64,000 bases of DNA from Gracilimonas sediminicola (GTDB taxonomy: Bacteria; Bacteroidota; Rhodothermia; Balneolales; Balneolaceae), in the NCBI RefSeq assembly GCF_024320785.1, contig NZ_JANDBC010000003.1, positions 186,001-250,000 of the forward strand, given 5' to 3'. Numbering within the stretch: position 1 is the first letter of the stretch; each line of letters begins with the position of its first letter. Positions 35,125-46,275 of the stretch are shown in pieces. The notes below the pieces were generated by a model, which saw only the letters and a program-made list of their open reading frames with translations, was not told the DNA's origin and did no database searches. A program made the translations under genes and the position numbers.

Positions 35125-36414
35125 TCATTTCTCTAATAAAAAAGCTTTCAAAGCTTCGAATTTAGATGAAAATGAAGAAGATTTTTTTTGAAGTTCGTCA
35201 AAGGAAAGGACGGGAGGTAATTCTATATTGATTTCCTTTTCAACTATTTCCTTGAATTTGTAGGGGTGCGCCGTTTCCAGAAAGATACCTTTGCCGGCTT
35301 TATTTGTCAGGTATTCCTTTAATCCTAAAAACCCTACGGCTCCATGGGGATCAAGCACATAGCTTGTCTTATTAAAAACTTGATGGATAGCTTCCCGGGT
35401 TTCTCTATCTGAATAAGAATAACCTGTGATGTCACTTTTCATATTTTCATGAGAACCGGAATATAAGTTCAACATTCGCTGAAAATTACTGGGATCACCT
35501 ACATCCATAGCATTCGAAATGGTTTGAACACTTGACTGGGCCTTGTATTCTGCTGTTTCCAAATACTTTGGGACTGTATCATTTGCATTTGAACAAGCCA
35601 AAAAATGCTGTATCGGCAGCCCCAACTGCCTGGCGATCAAACCGGCAGACAAATTTCCGTAGTTACCACTTGGAACTGAAACTACCAGTTGTTGTCTTTT
35701 ATCTTTTGGAATCTGAGCCACTCCGTAAAAGTAGTATATACTCTGAGGCAGCAATCGGGCAATATTTATAGAATTTGCCGAAGTAAGATTCATCTCTTCA
35801 ATTAATTCTTTATCGAGAAAGGCTTGTTTGACCATTCTTTGGCAATCGTCGAAGGTGCCATTTACTTCCAGTGCTGTAATGTTTTTTCCAAGAGTAGTCA
35901 TTTGCTGTTCCTGGAAATAACTAATTTTCCCTGATGGAAAAAGTATGACCACATCAATGTTAGGGACGCCATAAAATCCCTGAGCAACGGCACTGCCGGT
36001 ATCCCCCGAGGTCGCGACCAAAACCGTTAATTTTTGCTCCGATTTCTTACTGAAATAACTTAAACTTCTTGCAAGGAATCGAGCTCCTACATCCTTAAAA
36101 GCAAAGGTTGGGCCATGAAAAAGTTCAAGAGAATAAATATCATCAAAAACTTTAACCAAAGGAATTTCAAAGTTAAGCGTTTCTTCGATTATGGATTTGA
36201 GGATGGAATCTGGTATTTCACCATCAACAAAAGGCTGAATAACTTTGTATCCAATTTCAGGAAGGGAATAGTTATCAATATCCCTAAAAAAAGAGGAGGT
36301 GAGTTCAGGGATTTCCTGAGGCATATATAAACCATTGTCATCCGGAAGTCCTTTGAGTATCGCCTCTTTAAAAGAGGCTAAAGAAGATTTACCATTTGTA
36401 CTATAGTACTTCAT
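35125..36414 (-). CDS. thrC: Threonine synthase
   Basis: Last step to threonine: O-phosphohomoserine to threonine, PLP-dependent. The 429-residue protein has the PLP lysine K107 in GPTFAFKDVGARF, a glycine-rich phosphate-binding SGDTGSA and VPSGNYGN, typical of the bacterial thrC class. It overlaps thrB by 4 bases and ends 1 base after the DedA stop on the other strand. Third gene of thrABC. Confidence 0.95.
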   Translation of the reverse strand: MKYYSTNGKSSLASFKEAILKGLPDDNGLYMPQEIPELTSSFFRDIDNYSLPEIGYKVIQPFVDGEIPDSILKSIIEETLNFEIPLVKVFDDIYSLELFHGPTFAFKDVGARFLARSLSYFSKKSEQKLTVLVATSGDTGSAVAQGFYGVPNIDVVILFPSGKISYFQEQQMTTLGKNITALEVNGTFDDCQRMVKQAFLDKELIEEMNLTSANSINIARLLPQSIYYFYGVAQIPKDKRQQLVVSVPSGNYGNLSAGLIARQLGLPIQHFLACSNANDTVPKYLETAEYKAQSSVQTISNAMDVGDPSNFQRMLNLYSGSHENMKSDITGYSYSDRETREAIHQVFNKTSYVLDPHGAVGFLGLKEYLTNKAGKGIFLETAHPYKFKEIVEKEINIELPPVLSFDELQKKSSSFSSKFEALKAFLLEK

Positions 36415-37343
36415 GTCAGCACCTCAGAACCTTTCGTGTTAATTGGTGATACATGAACATAACTTTCCAACCCTATGCTTTTAAAAAGGGTCTCAAACTT
36501 TGTAGCTACTTTTCTGGCTGTTCTTTCCCCTCGGCTTAAAGAAAATACTGAAGGACCAGATCCCGAAATGCTGCACCCGAGCGCCCCGGCATTTATAGCC
36601 TCTTCCTTGGCTTCTTTAAAAGAGGGGATTAGCATGCCACGGATCGGTTCAGCTATCACGTCGTGCAAAGACCTGCTAATGAGTTCGTAATCTGCCCTGG
36701 CCAGACCGCTTACGAGTCCGCCTATATTTCCCCACTGAGTGATGGCATCTTTCAGCTCAATTTGCTTTCTGAGCATTTTCTTGGCGTCTGCTGTTTTAAT
36801 TTCGATTTGAGGGTGAACAACAGTTGCTACCAAATCCTCAGGGTATTGAAGCTCTACGACATCCAGGGGGCTATAACTTCTAATCAAAACAAACCCGCCA
36901 AGCAGTGAAGGGGCAACATTATCAGCATGGGGAATACCAGAAGCCAGTCGTTCACCTTCCATAGCAAACGGCACGAGTTCTTTTTTGGTAAATGGATTCC
37001 CCAGTAATTCATTTATTCCAAAAACAGCAGCAGCTGAACTTGAAGCGCTGGATCCGAGTCCGCTACCAGGTTTTACTTTTTTTGTAAGTTCGAACTCAAA
37101 TCCGAAGCTTGGCTTTTCTTCAAGAGCATCTAACAAGGCCTGAGCTGAGACAGTAACTACATTTTCCTCAGAATTCTTTGATAAAGAATCAGAACCGTGT
37201 ATTTCGGAGATATTTAGTCCGGGCTGGTCTGTTTTATTTATAATGAGTTCATCGCCAATATGCTGTAAGGCAAAACCCATCACATCGAAACCACAGGCTA
37301 CATTTGCTACGGTTGCGGGTGCAAACACTTTTATAGAATCCAT
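36411..37343 (-). CDS. thrB: Homoserine kinase
   Basis: GHMP kinase that phosphorylates homoserine. Motifs: VFAPATVANVACGFDVMGFAL at the N-terminus, the phosphate loop PGSGLGSSASSSAAA near residue 90, and GCSISGSGPSVFSL near 260. The frame opens at 37358, which would overlap thrA by 14 bases; the ATG at 37343, one base after the thrA stop, gives the family-like N-terminus, so I chose it (310 residues). Confidence 0.94.
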   Translation of the reverse strand: MDSIKVFAPATVANVACGFDVMGFALQHIGDELIINKTDQPGLNISEIHGSDSLSKNSEENVVTVSAQALLDALEEKPSFGFEFELTKKVKPGSGLGSSASSSAAAVFGINELLGNPFTKKELVPFAMEGERLASGIPHADNVAPSLLGGFVLIRSYSPLDVVELQYPEDLVATVVHPQIEIKTADAKKMLRKQIELKDAITQWGNIGGLVSGLARADYELISRSLHDVIAEPIRGMLIPSFKEAKEEAINAGALGCSISGSGPSVFSLSRGERTARKVATKFETLFKSIGLESYVHVSPINTKGSEVLT

Positions 37344-37344
37344 A

Positions 37345-39795
37345 TCAGGCAGATGCAATTTTCATGATATCGGCAAAAATACCGGAAGCTGTAACAGCGG
37401 CACCGGCACCGGCACCTTTTACAACCAGTGGTTGGTCACTATATCGATTGGTGTGGAAAAGCACAATGTTATCTTTGCCACCCAAATTATAAAAAGGATG
37501 ATCAGCTTCAAAAGCCTCGAGTCCGGTTTGTGACTTCCCGTCTACGAAGGTAGCTACATATTTAAGACGTTTATTTTGTTTATCTGCTTTTTTGTAGATC
37601 TCCTTAAATACCTCATCATGTTCATCAAGCTTAGTATAGAATTCATCTAATGAATCTGTGTTCATGCACTCTTCCGGAACAAATCCATTATTAACGATAT
37701 CATCAAGCTCCAGTTTATAACCGCTGACTCGGGCCAGAATCAGAATTTTTCGCATGACATCTACACCACTTAAATCAATACGTGGGTCAGGCTCGGTAAA
37801 ACCGGCTTCTTTGGCTGCCTGTACAACCTCACTGAATTTTTGCGTACCGTCATAATTATTAAATATGAAATTTAAGGTACCGGAAAGAACGGCCTGAATC
37901 TTATGAACCTCATCACCGCTTTTGATTAGGTCGTTAAGAGTTGAAATGACAGGAAGTCCGGCTCCGACATTAGTCTCGTATAAAAACTTCGATTTGTACT
38001 TAATAGCAGAGTCTGTGAGTTCTTTAAAATTATTGAAAGAGGACGAGCAGGCTATCTTATTTGGTGTAACAATAGAAATACTGCTCTCGAGGACATCTTT
38101 ATATAGTTTGGCGATGTCTTCTGAAGCAGTAGAATCGATACAAACAGAGTTTCTGAGATTCAGGTCCTTCATTTTTTCCACAAATTTCTCTGTATCCATT
38201 TTCTGATGGTTGTTTTCCATCAAATCTTGCCAGTTTTCAAGGTCGATCCCTTCTTCATGAAAGTACATCTGTCGGGAATTAGCTAATCCCGCAATATATA
38301 CATCAAGGTTATGCTTTTTAGCCAGGTATTCTTGTTGTGCTTTAACCTGTTCTATAAATACCTGTCCAACATTTCCTACACCAATCATAAATAGGTGAAG
38401 TTTTCGCCGGTCGGATAGGAAAAAGCTCTCATGGATACTGTTAAGAGATTTTTTGAGATCTTTTTTGTCAATAACCACCGTAATGTTGAGCTCTGTAGAA
38501 CCCTGTGCAATTGCTCTGATATTCACTCCGTTATGACTGAGCGTATCAAATAGTTTCGCACTCACACCTACTTGCTTTTTCATTCGTGAACCAACAAGAG
38601 CAATAATCGACAAACCGGTTTCTACTTCGAGCGGATTGATTTTGTGAGTCTCAATTTCATAGGAGAACTCTTCCGAGATGGCTTGTCGTGCTTTATCGAT
38701 ATCATCCAATGCTATGCCTACCGTAATGGAGTGCTCAGAGGAAGCCTGCGTAATCATTATGACGTTTACCTCTTGCCGGCTTAGTGATCCAAACAAGCGG
38801 TAGGAAATATTTGGTACAGCAATCATACCACTTCCTGTAAGCGTGCAAAGTGCAATTTCCTGAATGCAGGAAGTTCCTTTTACAACCTGTCCATTTTCAG
38901 GGCCATCTTTAGAGATAAGTGTTCCGGGATTGTCTGATTGAAATGTATTCTTGATATGAACCGGAATATCTGCATCTAATACGGGTTGAATCGTTGGCGG
39001 GTAAATCACTTTAGCCCCGAAGTGAGATAATTCCATTGCTTCTTCATAGGAAAGGTGTTCAATGGGATGGGCGTTTGGCACCAGCCGGGGATCTGAAGTC
39101 ATCATTCCGCTTACATCTGTCCAGATTTGAATTTCTTTGGCTTCAAGGGCTGCAGCTATCAATGCGGCAGTATAGTCGGAACCTCCGCGGCCTAAAGTTG
39201 TAATTAATCCATCATTTTTTGATGACGCTACAAATCCGGGACATACAGATATTTGAGCAGCTGATTCAAATTCCTTTTGAATTTTAGTATAGGTGGTTTT
39301 TGCATCTACGGTTGCTTTGCCAAACCGATTATCAGTTTTAATAAAATTCTTAGAATCGAGTAGAAGAGTGTCTAACCCGGTTGACCTGAAGTAATCAGAA
39401 ATAATTGCTGCAGAAAGTACTTCTCCGTAACTCAAAATATGGTCTAATGAACGAGGGGAGAGCTCGCGAATCAAAAATACACCCCGATAAATATCTTCAA
39501 GATCGTTCAAAAGAAGTTTAGTACGCGTAAGCGTATTATTTCGCTCTTTTACAGACAGAAGTTCATTGCAAAGTTCAATATGGCGTTTTTCAATGCTTTG
39601 GAGAACTTCTTTGTACGATTCCTTCCCTTCGGAAGCCAGCAACGCACATTCCTGTAACTGATTAGTAATACCACCCAAGGCAGATACAACTACAACTACT
39701 TTTTGTGATTCAGACTGCTCACTAACGATATTACGGACTTTCTTTAGGTTTTCTGAAGTGGCTACAGAGGTTCCACCAAATTTCAATACAAACAT
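37345..39795 (-). CDS. thrA: Bifunctional aspartate kinase/homoserine dehydrogenase I
   Basis: 816 residues joining the first and third steps of the aspartate pathway. The kinase domain begins FGGTSVATSEN, with ITTLGRGGSDYTAAL near 205; two ACT-type regulatory domains lie at about 315-465 (SIIALVGSRMKKQVGVSAK), and the dehydrogenase half begins IGVGNVGQVF near 475, with VTPNKIACS and DLSGVDVMRKILIL further on. Threonine feedback via the ACT domains is expected from the family. It heads thrABC and follows a Thr/Ile-rich leader peptide. Confidence 0.96.
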   Translation of the reverse strand: MFVLKFGGTSVATSENLKKVRNIVSEQSESQKVVVVVSALGGITNQLQECALLASEGKESYKEVLQSIEKRHIELCNELLSVKERNNTLTRTKLLLNDLEDIYRGVFLIRELSPRSLDHILSYGEVLSAAIISDYFRSTGLDTLLLDSKNFIKTDNRFGKATVDAKTTYTKIQKEFESAAQISVCPGFVASSKNDGLITTLGRGGSDYTAALIAAALEAKEIQIWTDVSGMMTSDPRLVPNAHPIEHLSYEEAMELSHFGAKVIYPPTIQPVLDADIPVHIKNTFQSDNPGTLISKDGPENGQVVKGTSCIQEIALCTLTGSGMIAVPNISYRLFGSLSRQEVNVIMITQASSEHSITVGIALDDIDKARQAISEEFSYEIETHKINPLEVETGLSIIALVGSRMKKQVGVSAKLFDTLSHNGVNIRAIAQGSTELNITVVIDKKDLKKSLNSIHESFFLSDRRKLHLFMIGVGNVGQVFIEQVKAQQEYLAKKHNLDVYIAGLANSRQMYFHEEGIDLENWQDLMENNHQKMDTEKFVEKMKDLNLRNSVCIDSTASEDIAKLYKDVLESSISIVTPNKIACSSSFNNFKELTDSAIKYKSKFLYETNVGAGLPVISTLNDLIKSGDEVHKIQAVLSGTLNFIFNNYDGTQKFSEVVQAAKEAGFTEPDPRIDLSGVDVMRKILILARVSGYKLELDDIVNNGFVPEECMNTDSLDEFYTKLDEHDEVFKEIYKKADKQNKRLKYVATFVDGKSQTGLEAFEADHPFYNLGGKDNIVLFHTNRYSDQPLVVKGAGAGAAVTASGIFADIMKIASA

Positions 39796-39833
39796 AATCG
39801 ATTTTAAATAAGATTAATGACTTAAGGCTGTTT

Positions 39834-39885
39834 GAGAAAGGCATAATGCCAGCTGGCGATATGTAGATAAGCACCCCCTAAGGGG
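39834..39885 (-). promoter_or_regulatory. Possible attenuator of thrABC
   Basis: Downstream of the leader peptide the minus strand can form a CCCCTTAGGGG hairpin over the leader stop (39875-39885), GCCAGCTGGC (39848-39857) and GGCATTATGCC (39840-39850), the last followed by TTTCTC. The last two share three bases, so they exclude each other, as in an attenuation switch. The T-run is weak, and no folding was computed. Confidence 0.4.
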
Positions 39886-39988
39886 TTGTAATGGTAATCG
39901 TAACTGTAGGAATAATGACAGACATAGCGGTGCTAATAGCCATTAGAAGTGCCCGATTTTGACTGCTATGTATCTGATTAAATTTCAT
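39878..39988 (-). CDS. thrL: Threonine operon leader peptide
   Basis: A 36-residue ORF beginning MKFNQIHSSQ and ending VIIPTVTITITTP. The last 17 residues hold six Thr (20, 28, 30, 32, 34, 35) and four Ile (25, 26, 31, 33), with the densest run directly before the TAG stop. It lies 82 bases upstream of thrA and in the same direction. Stalling of ribosomes at Thr/Ile codons controlling thrABC is the known mechanism for such peptides in proteobacteria and fits here. The composition is far from chance and explains most of the long gap. Confidence 0.8.
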   Translation of the reverse strand: MKFNQIHSSQNRALLMAISTAMSVIIPTVTITITTP

Positions 39989-40143
39989 ACTGAAGTCTAT
40001 TTTATTTGAACCTTAAAGTAAACCCTGTTTATAAATTTCTCTTTAAGTAAAAAAAATCAGATACAAACAAAAAATTGGTAGCGCTTTTAATCAATGAAAA
40101 CTTAAATGAGTTAAAAGCATAATTCCATTGCCCGGGTATGAAA

Positions 40144-40175
40144 CAAAAAAGCCCGACTCCTTTCAGAACCGGGCT
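40144..40175 (-). terminator. Terminator of the isocitrate dehydrogenase gene
   Basis: On the minus strand, AGCCCGG...TCGGGCT is followed by a run of six T. It begins 22 bases after the idh stop codon. Confidence 0.88.
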
Positions 40176-40197
40176 CTTCACTTTAGTTTGCTTGAAA

Positions 40198-42447
<2,250 letters not shown>

Positions 42448-42542
42448 TCAATAATTAAATGTGAAGATCGAAAAAATGGTTTCCGAAGAAAAATTAAGGG
42501 GCAGGGAGTTTACAAATTTTAGAGGCAAAAGAACATTCGAAA

Positions 42543-42636
42543 GAATATCGAACATTCAATTTTGAACATTCAATAATGAAGTACCCGGCAAGCACTTTAG
42601 CCAGATTCATTATTCCTGATGGAATGTTCGATATTC
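42543..42636. repeat. 94-bp palindromic element in the idh/mutL gap
   Basis: Outer arms of 15 bases, GAATATCGAACATTC (42543-42557) and GAATGTTCGATATTC (42622-42636), are perfect complements; a second, inner pair AATAATGAA / TTCATTATT is at about 42572-42580 and 42606-42614. GAACATTC also occurs as a direct repeat at about 42531, 42550 and 42564. The centre, about 25 bases, would be a loop. It lies between the divergent idh and the small-protein gene. Confidence 0.85.
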
Positions 42637-42718
42637 ACCTGTCAAATTCTGTATATTAGATAAGATTTGGTAACCTCCAGCGTTAGCCATCCAAAGCCAA
42701 TAAAATTGAGGTGTTGTT

Positions 42719-42925
42719 ATGATCAGACCGATGTTCGGCTTCCGGCCTAAACCCAAAAAATTTGATTACCCGTTTCGCTATTACGATCCCGAAAAGGATG
42801 AAAAAGAAAAGCGCCGAAAGCGGATCAAATTTGAGACCCATACAAGACGAAGACCGGCACAATTTACCCGCGTCGTTTTTTACGCGGCATGCCTTGCCCT
42901 TATTGTTTATTTAATTTCACTTTAA
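42719..42925 (+). CDS. Small basic tail-anchored membrane protein, unknown function
   Basis: 68 residues. The N-terminal two thirds are polar and very basic (KDEKEKRRKRIKFETHTRRR), and the C-terminal 20 are one membrane helix (VVFYAACLALIVYLISL). This pattern is coherent and the gene is 18 bases before mutL in the same direction. It is not recognised. The product would face the cytoplasm with a positively charged head, a layout that could contact nucleic acid or lipid head groups. Confidence 0.6.
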   Translation: MIRPMFGFRPKPKKFDYPFRYYDPEKDEKEKRRKRIKFETHTRRRPAQFTRVVFYAACLALIVYLISL

Positions 42926-42943
42926 AATACGTACAGACAACCA

Positions 42944-44791
42944 TTGAGCGATACCCGGATTAGCGATTCCATTATACATCAGCTTCCCCCAGAAATAAGT
43001 AATAAAATTGCGGCCGGAGAGGTAATTCAACGCCCGGCTTCTGTAGTTAAAGAACTTCTCGACAACGCCATTGATGCCGGCGGTGATCAGGTTAAAATTC
43101 TTATCCAAAATGCCGGACGGACCCTGATCCAGGTTTCTGATAACGGGTGCGGAATGAGTAAAGAGGATCTCCCGCTTTGTTTTGAACGTCACGCTACTTC
43201 AAAGATCAATTCGGTTGATGATCTTTTTAAAATCCGCACATTGGGTTTTCGGGGTGAAGCGATGGCTTCTATCGCATCGGTATCCCAGGTAACCGTTAAG
43301 ACCAAGCGAGCCGGTGATGAAAACGGCTGGGAGATTGAAGTTTGGGGCGGAGAGGAAAGAGAAATCAAACCCACCGCCATTGATAACGGAACTACCATTG
43401 CCGTTCGCAATCTCTTTTTTAATGTACCGGCCCGACGACAGTTTTTGAAAACAGACGTCACAGAGCTTCGGCATATCCTGAGGACCATTCAGTATGCTGC
43501 CCTGGCTAACACCGATGTAGCTTTTTATGTGGAAGCCGATGGCGATATCATTTATGATTTACCGGTTCAGGACTTGAAAGACCGGGTTACCCAGATTTTT
43601 GGCAGTTCCTACAAAGCCAGCCTGATTGAGTTCGGGGAAGAAACCAGCTACGTGAAGATTCACGGGTTTGCATCCGATCCCAAGCTGGCCAAAAAAAGCC
43701 GGGGAGAGCAGTTCTTATTTGTGAACGGCCGACCTTTTCAGCACCGGTACCTTACCCATGTGATATTGAGTTTGTATGACGCATGGACCCGAAATAATGA
43801 ATACCCGTTTTATGCTCTTTTCTTTGATATTGATCCTTCCAAAGTAGATGTGAACGTGCATCCTTCAAAAATGGAGGTGAAGTTTGAAGATGAGCGTAGT
43901 GTGATTCAGCTTGCACGGTCGGTTGTGAACCGGGCCTTGAATAAACATTTCCAGGTGCCCAATATTCAGCAGGATCAGGATGCTTTTTTGAGTGATGATC
44001 CTTCGAAAGGATTTGATTCAGGTTTCAGTTTTAACAAGCCTCAGTCCTCCGGGCAAAGCGGAGGCGGATTTCAAATTCCATCCCGAATCAATAATCGCTC
44101 TTCCAATATTGGAGGGAGAGGGGATGAATTTGGAAAGAAATTGTATGGAGGCGGTTCACCACAACGACCCAACTACTCCGAAGCTGAAAACTTTGAACCT
44201 GCCGAAGAAGAGCAAAAGAAGGTAACGCAGGAGAAAGGGTTCTGGCAGTTGCATAACACATACATCCTCACTCAAACCCGAACCGGGCTTACGGTTATTG
44301 ATCAGCATTTGGCCCATAAACGTATCATTTTTGAAAAGGCGATCAATGCCACCGAAGAAGCACTTCCAAGTACGCAGCAGCTGTTATTTGCACAGACTTT
44401 GGAGCTTTCTGCATCCGACTATACGTTACTGAAAGAGCTTCATTCCATTATTCAGCGGATGGGTTTTTCCGTACAGCTGCTCAGTGGAAATACAGCGATG
44501 ATCAACGGCGTTCCTGCCGATATTGAAATCGGGAATGAGGAAGAGGTGCTTATTTCGATGCTGCACCAATACCAGGAGCTGGGCCAAAAGGTGAAGCTGG
44601 AAGCCCGGGAGAAGCTGGCCATCGCTTTTGCGGCTAAAGCAGCCATTCCCCGTGGTAAAAAACTCACCGAACAGGAGATGGAAGGACTTGTGGATCAACT
44701 TTTTGCCTGCGAGCAACCGTATCTGGATCCATTGAAGAAACCCACGATCAGCTACATCCCCCTGGATGAGCTACAGTCGAGGTTTAGGTAG
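42944..44791 (+). CDS. mutL: DNA mismatch repair protein MutL
   Basis: 615 residues. The GHKL ATPase N-terminus is clear: NKIAAGEVIQRPASVVKELLDNAIDAG with catalytic E37 and Mg-binding N41, DNGCGM, and GFRGEAMASIAS. A Ser/Gly-rich linker (about 340-410) leads to the C-terminal dimerisation domain. The region matching the endonuclease motif DQHA-x2-E-x4-E reads DQHLAHKRIIFE, with Lys for the first Glu, and CPHGRP is not present. The start is TTG at 42944; no ATG precedes the conserved block. It probably pairs with a MutS outside the window. Confidence 0.93.
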   Translation: MSDTRISDSIIHQLPPEISNKIAAGEVIQRPASVVKELLDNAIDAGGDQVKILIQNAGRTLIQVSDNGCGMSKEDLPLCFERHATSKINSVDDLFKIRTLGFRGEAMASIASVSQVTVKTKRAGDENGWEIEVWGGEEREIKPTAIDNGTTIAVRNLFFNVPARRQFLKTDVTELRHILRTIQYAALANTDVAFYVEADGDIIYDLPVQDLKDRVTQIFGSSYKASLIEFGEETSYVKIHGFASDPKLAKKSRGEQFLFVNGRPFQHRYLTHVILSLYDAWTRNNEYPFYALFFDIDPSKVDVNVHPSKMEVKFEDERSVIQLARSVVNRALNKHFQVPNIQQDQDAFLSDDPSKGFDSGFSFNKPQSSGQSGGGFQIPSRINNRSSNIGGRGDEFGKKLYGGGSPQRPNYSEAENFEPAEEEQKKVTQEKGFWQLHNTYILTQTRTGLTVIDQHLAHKRIIFEKAINATEEALPSTQQLLFAQTLELSASDYTLLKELHSIIQRMGFSVQLLSGNTAMINGVPADIEIGNEEEVLISMLHQYQELGQKVKLEAREKLAIAFAAKAAIPRGKKLTEQEMEGLVDQLFACEQPYLDPLKKPTISYIPLDELQSRFR

Positions 44792-44799
44792 TATTTGTC

Positions 44800-45078
44800 T
44801 TTCAGGCTCCGCTCCGCAGCCAACTAGTTCCGCTCCGTAACGACCCTCCGAGGCTCCGCCTCATAATAGGGTTAATTATTATCCAATCTCACTAGAGGCA
44901 GAGCCTCCGATTTAGGTTCCGCAGCGGAGCGGCGGAACCAGTACAACTCCCAAGTGAGTTAAGGAGATCGCGTCGTCGTAAGGCATAGAGGCAAAAACAT
45001 CACCACCAAGCCTCCTCGCGATGACGTATTACAGTTAATCCTGGAAATCCTCTCAATCCTGAAAATCATGGTTCAAAA
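44800..45078. repeat. Intergenic palindromic repeat cluster, left copy
   Basis: No gene lies in 44792-45156. Two elements are joined: first a GC-rich palindrome (about 44803-44941) with GGCTCCGCTCCGC / GCGGAGCGGCGGAACC arms and inner GAGGC...GCCTC pairs; then a block from 44946 to 45078 that begins ACTCCCAAGTG and holds GGAGATCGCGTCGTCG, CCTCCTCGCGATGACG and ATCATGGTTCAAA. The second block has a copy at 46483-46613. Confidence 0.8.
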
Positions 45079-45156
45079 CCTTCTTAACACTACCATTATT
45101 CGGTTCAGTAATAAATTTCTTATACTTATCGCTTTCCTAAGATTATGACTATTTGC

Positions 45157-46266
45157 ATGAATATTCTGGCGGTAGAACCATTTTACAGCGGCTCGCACAA
45201 GGCTTTTTTAAAAGGACTGGAAAAGCATTCCCGCCATAATATTATCCCCATTAAGCTTAATTATAAGGGATGGAAATGGCGGATGCACGGTGATTCGGTT
45301 TCACTGGCTGAGATGACCAAGAAGGTGGATGAGGATATCGATCTGTTGCTTACCAGCAGCATGACTAATTTACCAGCGTTCATGGCGCTGACTAATCCCC
45401 GGTTTGCTCACACACCGGTCATTATGTATATGCACGATAACCAGTTTACCCGTCCCATTCCGGAAGGTGAGAGCCGGGATTTGACCTACTGCTACATCAA
45501 CTACTTAAGTATGTTGGTGGCTGATAAGCTACTGTTCTCTTCTCAGTTTCACCTGGATGATTTGCTGGAAGCCCTGCCTAAGTTTTTGGATAAGTTTCAG
45601 GATACCAATCAATACAATACCGTTGAACGTATTGCCAAGAAGAGTATCGTCATGCACCCGGGGTTGGATCTTTCCAGTTTTGACAAGCAGCCGGATACCC
45701 GAAATCAGAATGAAAACCCGGTGATTGTCTGGAACCAGCGCTGGCAGTTTGACCGGAATCCCGCCATGTTCTTCAGAGTGCTGAATCGGCTGAATGATAT
45801 TGATCTGAAATTCGACCTGATTTTAGCAGGGGATACTCAACACGAAAAGCCCGAAGAGTTTGAAAAAGCCTGGCAGCGGTTCGGGCAGCAGATCACCCAT
45901 TTTGGCTATGTGGATGATAAGGAGAACTACAGCAAGCTGCTCCATTCCGGTGATATTGTAGTTTCTACAGCCAGTTATGAGTTTTTCTGTGTGGCCATCA
46001 TGGAAGCCATTTATTGTGGCTGCCATCCGCTGGTACCCAATTCGTTGCACTACCCGGAACTGATTCCCCAAAGCTTGCACGACCCGCTTTTACATGCCCC
46101 GGTTTTATATGAAACGGAAGACGATCTCTTTCATCACCTAAAAGATTTGCTAACCGGTAAAACTAAATCGCTGCCTAAAAACTCTCTTCAGAATATTAAT
46201 AGTCATCTGGACTGGAAGAAGCGGATCAAAGATTTTGACCGGCTTTTTGATGATGCTGTTGGATAG
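45157..46266 (+). CDS. tRNA-queuosine alpha-mannosyltransferase-like glycosyltransferase (DUF3524)
   Basis: About 370 residues matching the QTMAN/GTDC1 type: an N-terminal DUF3524 domain (MNILAVEPFYSGSHKAFLKG; GWKWRMHGDSVSLAEM) and a C-terminal GT-B domain (VWNQRWQFDRNPAMF, HFGYVDDKENYSKLLHSGD, VVSTASYEFFCVAIMEAI with the family's donor-site E/F region). Animal QTMAN adds mannose to queuosine in tRNA-Asp; bacterial homologues are proposed to do similar tRNA work. queD and queE in the window support a queuosine substrate. The ATG at 45145 is an alternative start, but family members begin at the ATG at 45157. It is flanked on both sides by repeats. Confidence 0.75.
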   Translation: MNILAVEPFYSGSHKAFLKGLEKHSRHNIIPIKLNYKGWKWRMHGDSVSLAEMTKKVDEDIDLLLTSSMTNLPAFMALTNPRFAHTPVIMYMHDNQFTRPIPEGESRDLTYCYINYLSMLVADKLLFSSQFHLDDLLEALPKFLDKFQDTNQYNTVERIAKKSIVMHPGLDLSSFDKQPDTRNQNENPVIVWNQRWQFDRNPAMFFRVLNRLNDIDLKFDLILAGDTQHEKPEEFEKAWQRFGQQITHFGYVDDKENYSKLLHSGDIVVSTASYEFFCVAIMEAIYCGCHPLVPNSLHYPELIPQSLHDPLLHAPVLYETEDDLFHHLKDLLTGKTKSLPKNSLQNINSHLDWKKRIKDFDRLFDDAVG

Positions 46267-46275
46267 TGAGTTTAT

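Noticed and set aside
44800..45078. CRISPR array
   Set aside because: Repeats are palindromic and not regularly spaced with unique spacers.
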